Below, one piece after another: positions 4,876 to 5,692 of a stretch of DNA of 5,692 bases (the first letter of the stretch is position 1; each line of letters starts with the position of its first letter). The position numbers were made by a program, and so were the translations under genes. The DNA is from Clostridiales bacterium (lineage in GTDB: Bacteria > Bacillota > Clostridia > Oscillospirales > Acutalibacteraceae): assembly GCA_021200075.1 (NCBI GenBank), contig JAJQGZ010000174.1, positions 1 to 5,692 on the forward strand, written 5' to 3'. The notes under the pieces are model-generated. The model saw only the letters and a list, made by a program, of their open reading frames with translations, had not been told where the DNA came from and did no database searches.

Positions 4876-5692
4876 TCATTTTTTCAAAACCGAGCAGGAT
4901 GCTTTGAATTTTTCGGTTTCATCGGCACTGAGCTTCATTTCAAGGACATCTTTTACTCCGTTTTTATTGACAATGGCAGGTACGCTGACATATATCCCCT
5001 GCTCGCCGTATTCGCCCTTTAAATAAGTTGATACTGTAAATATTGAATTTTCGTCAAATAAAATTACCTTTGTAAGCCTTGCAAGCACCATTCCGATACC
5101 GTAATATGTTGCGCCCTTTGCTTTGATTATTTCATATGCGGAATCCCTGATATTGACCGCAATACTTTTCATATCCCGCATAAGATTTGGATTTTTTTCT
5201 GCAAGCTCGGACAAAGGCTTGACGGAAATTGCCGCATTGCTCCACGCAACAAATTCGGAATCACCGTGTTCGCCGATAACATATGCGTGAACATTCCTCG
5301 GATTGATTTTGAAATAATCGCTCATCATATGGCGGAGCCTTGTGGAATCGAGAGTTGTACCCGTGCCGAGAACACGGTTTGCGGGAAATCCGGAAAGAGC
5401 GTACACGGCGTTTGTCATAATATCCACGGGATTTGACGCAACAAGGAATATGCCATTGAATCCGCTTTCGACTATCGGGTCAACAATCGACTTGAACACC
5501 GAGTAATTCTTTTTAAGCAAAGTACGGCGGTTTTCACCTTCGTTTTGCGGTACGCCTGCACAGATAACAACAATATCTGCATCCTGACATTCGGAATAAT
5601 CGCTGGACGATATTGTCATAGAACTCGGTGCAAAAGGAAGTCCGTGGCTTAAATCCGCCGCCTCGCCTATCGCCCGTTCCTTGTTAATATCT
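4876..5692 (-). CDS. ldh: L-lactate dehydrogenase, 5' end cut by the window edge (271 aa visible)
   Basis: Reduces pyruvate to L-lactate with NADH in the cytosol, regenerating NAD+ in fermentation. The frame stays open to the right edge. The first visible codons give DINKERAIGEAADLSHGLPF, so only the first 35-40 residues with the Gly-rich NAD motif are missing; the first visible Asp is the expected NAD ribose-binding residue. Numbering from that Asp, key residues are Gln49 in AGVPQNEGENR (the Gln102 that selects pyruvate; malate dehydrogenases have Arg), Arg55 (Arg109), Asn87 in SNPVD, Asp115 and Arg118 (Asp168, Arg171), catalytic His142 in GEHGDS (His195) and Thr195 in GATYYG (Thr246). Arg120 and His135 match Arg173 and His188 of Bacillus lactate dehydrogenase, which bind fructose 1,6-bisphosphate, so allosteric activation is likely. 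Stop is TGA at 4876-4878. It converges on the rex operon. The promoter, and any Rex operator, lies outside the window. Confidence 0.96.
   Translation of the reverse strand, partial: DINKERAIGEAADLSHGLPFAPSSMTISSSDYSECQDADIVVICAGVPQNEGENRRTLLKKNYSVFKSIVDPIVESGFNGIFLVASNPVDIMTNAVYALSGFPANRVLGTGTTLDSTRLRHMMSDYFKINPRNVHAYVIGEHGDSEFVAWSNAAISVKPLSELAEKNPNLMRDMKSIAVNIRDSAYEIIKAKGATYYGIGMVLARLTKVILFDENSIFTVSTYLKGEYGEQGIYVSVPAIVNKNGVKDVLEMKLSADETEKFKASCSVLKK

Noticed and set aside
4876..5692. Malate dehydrogenase as identity of the - strand gene
   Set aside because: The specificity position is Gln, not Arg, and the GATYYG threonine and GEHGDS context are those of L-lactate dehydrogenases.
1..5692. 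Mobile elements, CRISPR arrays, tRNA or rRNA genes, riboswitches
   Set aside because: No transposase or integrase frame, no regular repeat-spacer pattern, no tRNA-like cloverleaf and no leader long enough for a riboswitch was seen; nearly all of the window is accounted for by five genes.

Overview
This is a 5.7 kb window of bacterial chromosome from an anaerobic, fermentative Firmicute, most likely a gut-type Clostridia (Oscillospiraceae/Ruminococcaceae-like; this is inferred from gene types and general sequence style, not from a marker gene). Supporting signs are Gram-positive ribosome binding sites (GGAGG, AAGGAG), a Rex redox repressor, an L-lactate dehydrogenase of the fructose-bisphosphate-responsive bacterial type, a single-chain 645-residue aconitase, and moderate GC with an AT-rich promoter.

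Layout. Positions 1-210 are non-coding leader: small direct and inverted repeats (9-55), an AT-rich stretch with a repeated AAATGTTA, and a strong sigma-A promoter (146-174). Positions 211-4765 on the + strand hold four closely spaced genes that look like one operon: aconitate hydratase (211-2148), an isocitrate/isopropylmalate-family dehydrogenase read as isocitrate dehydrogenase (2208-3383), the NADH-sensing repressor Rex (3419-4075), and an unrecognised cysteine-rich, beta-propeller-like protein with a TTG start (4079-4765). Positions 4766-4875 are a short intergenic region between converging genes, with a weak AT-rich hairpin and a T8 run. From 4876 to the right edge, on the - strand, is L-lactate dehydrogenase, which lacks only about its first 35-40 residues because the window ends.

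How they work together. Aconitase and isocitrate dehydrogenase convert citrate to 2-oxoglutarate. This is the oxidative arm of an incomplete TCA cycle, used in many anaerobes to make glutamate, and it produces reduced nicotinamide cofactor. Rex in other Firmicutes represses fermentation and NADH-reoxidising genes until NADH/NAD+ rises, and ldh is a classic target. The window therefore places a source of reducing power, a sensor of NADH and an NADH sink next to each other. No citrate synthase is present in the window.

Most of the window is well-understood central metabolism and I see no evidence of a new defence, mobile or other exotic system. The best leads are the Cys-rich protein translationally coupled to rex, the unusual coenzyme-site residues of the isocitrate dehydrogenase, and whether Rex controls this operon.
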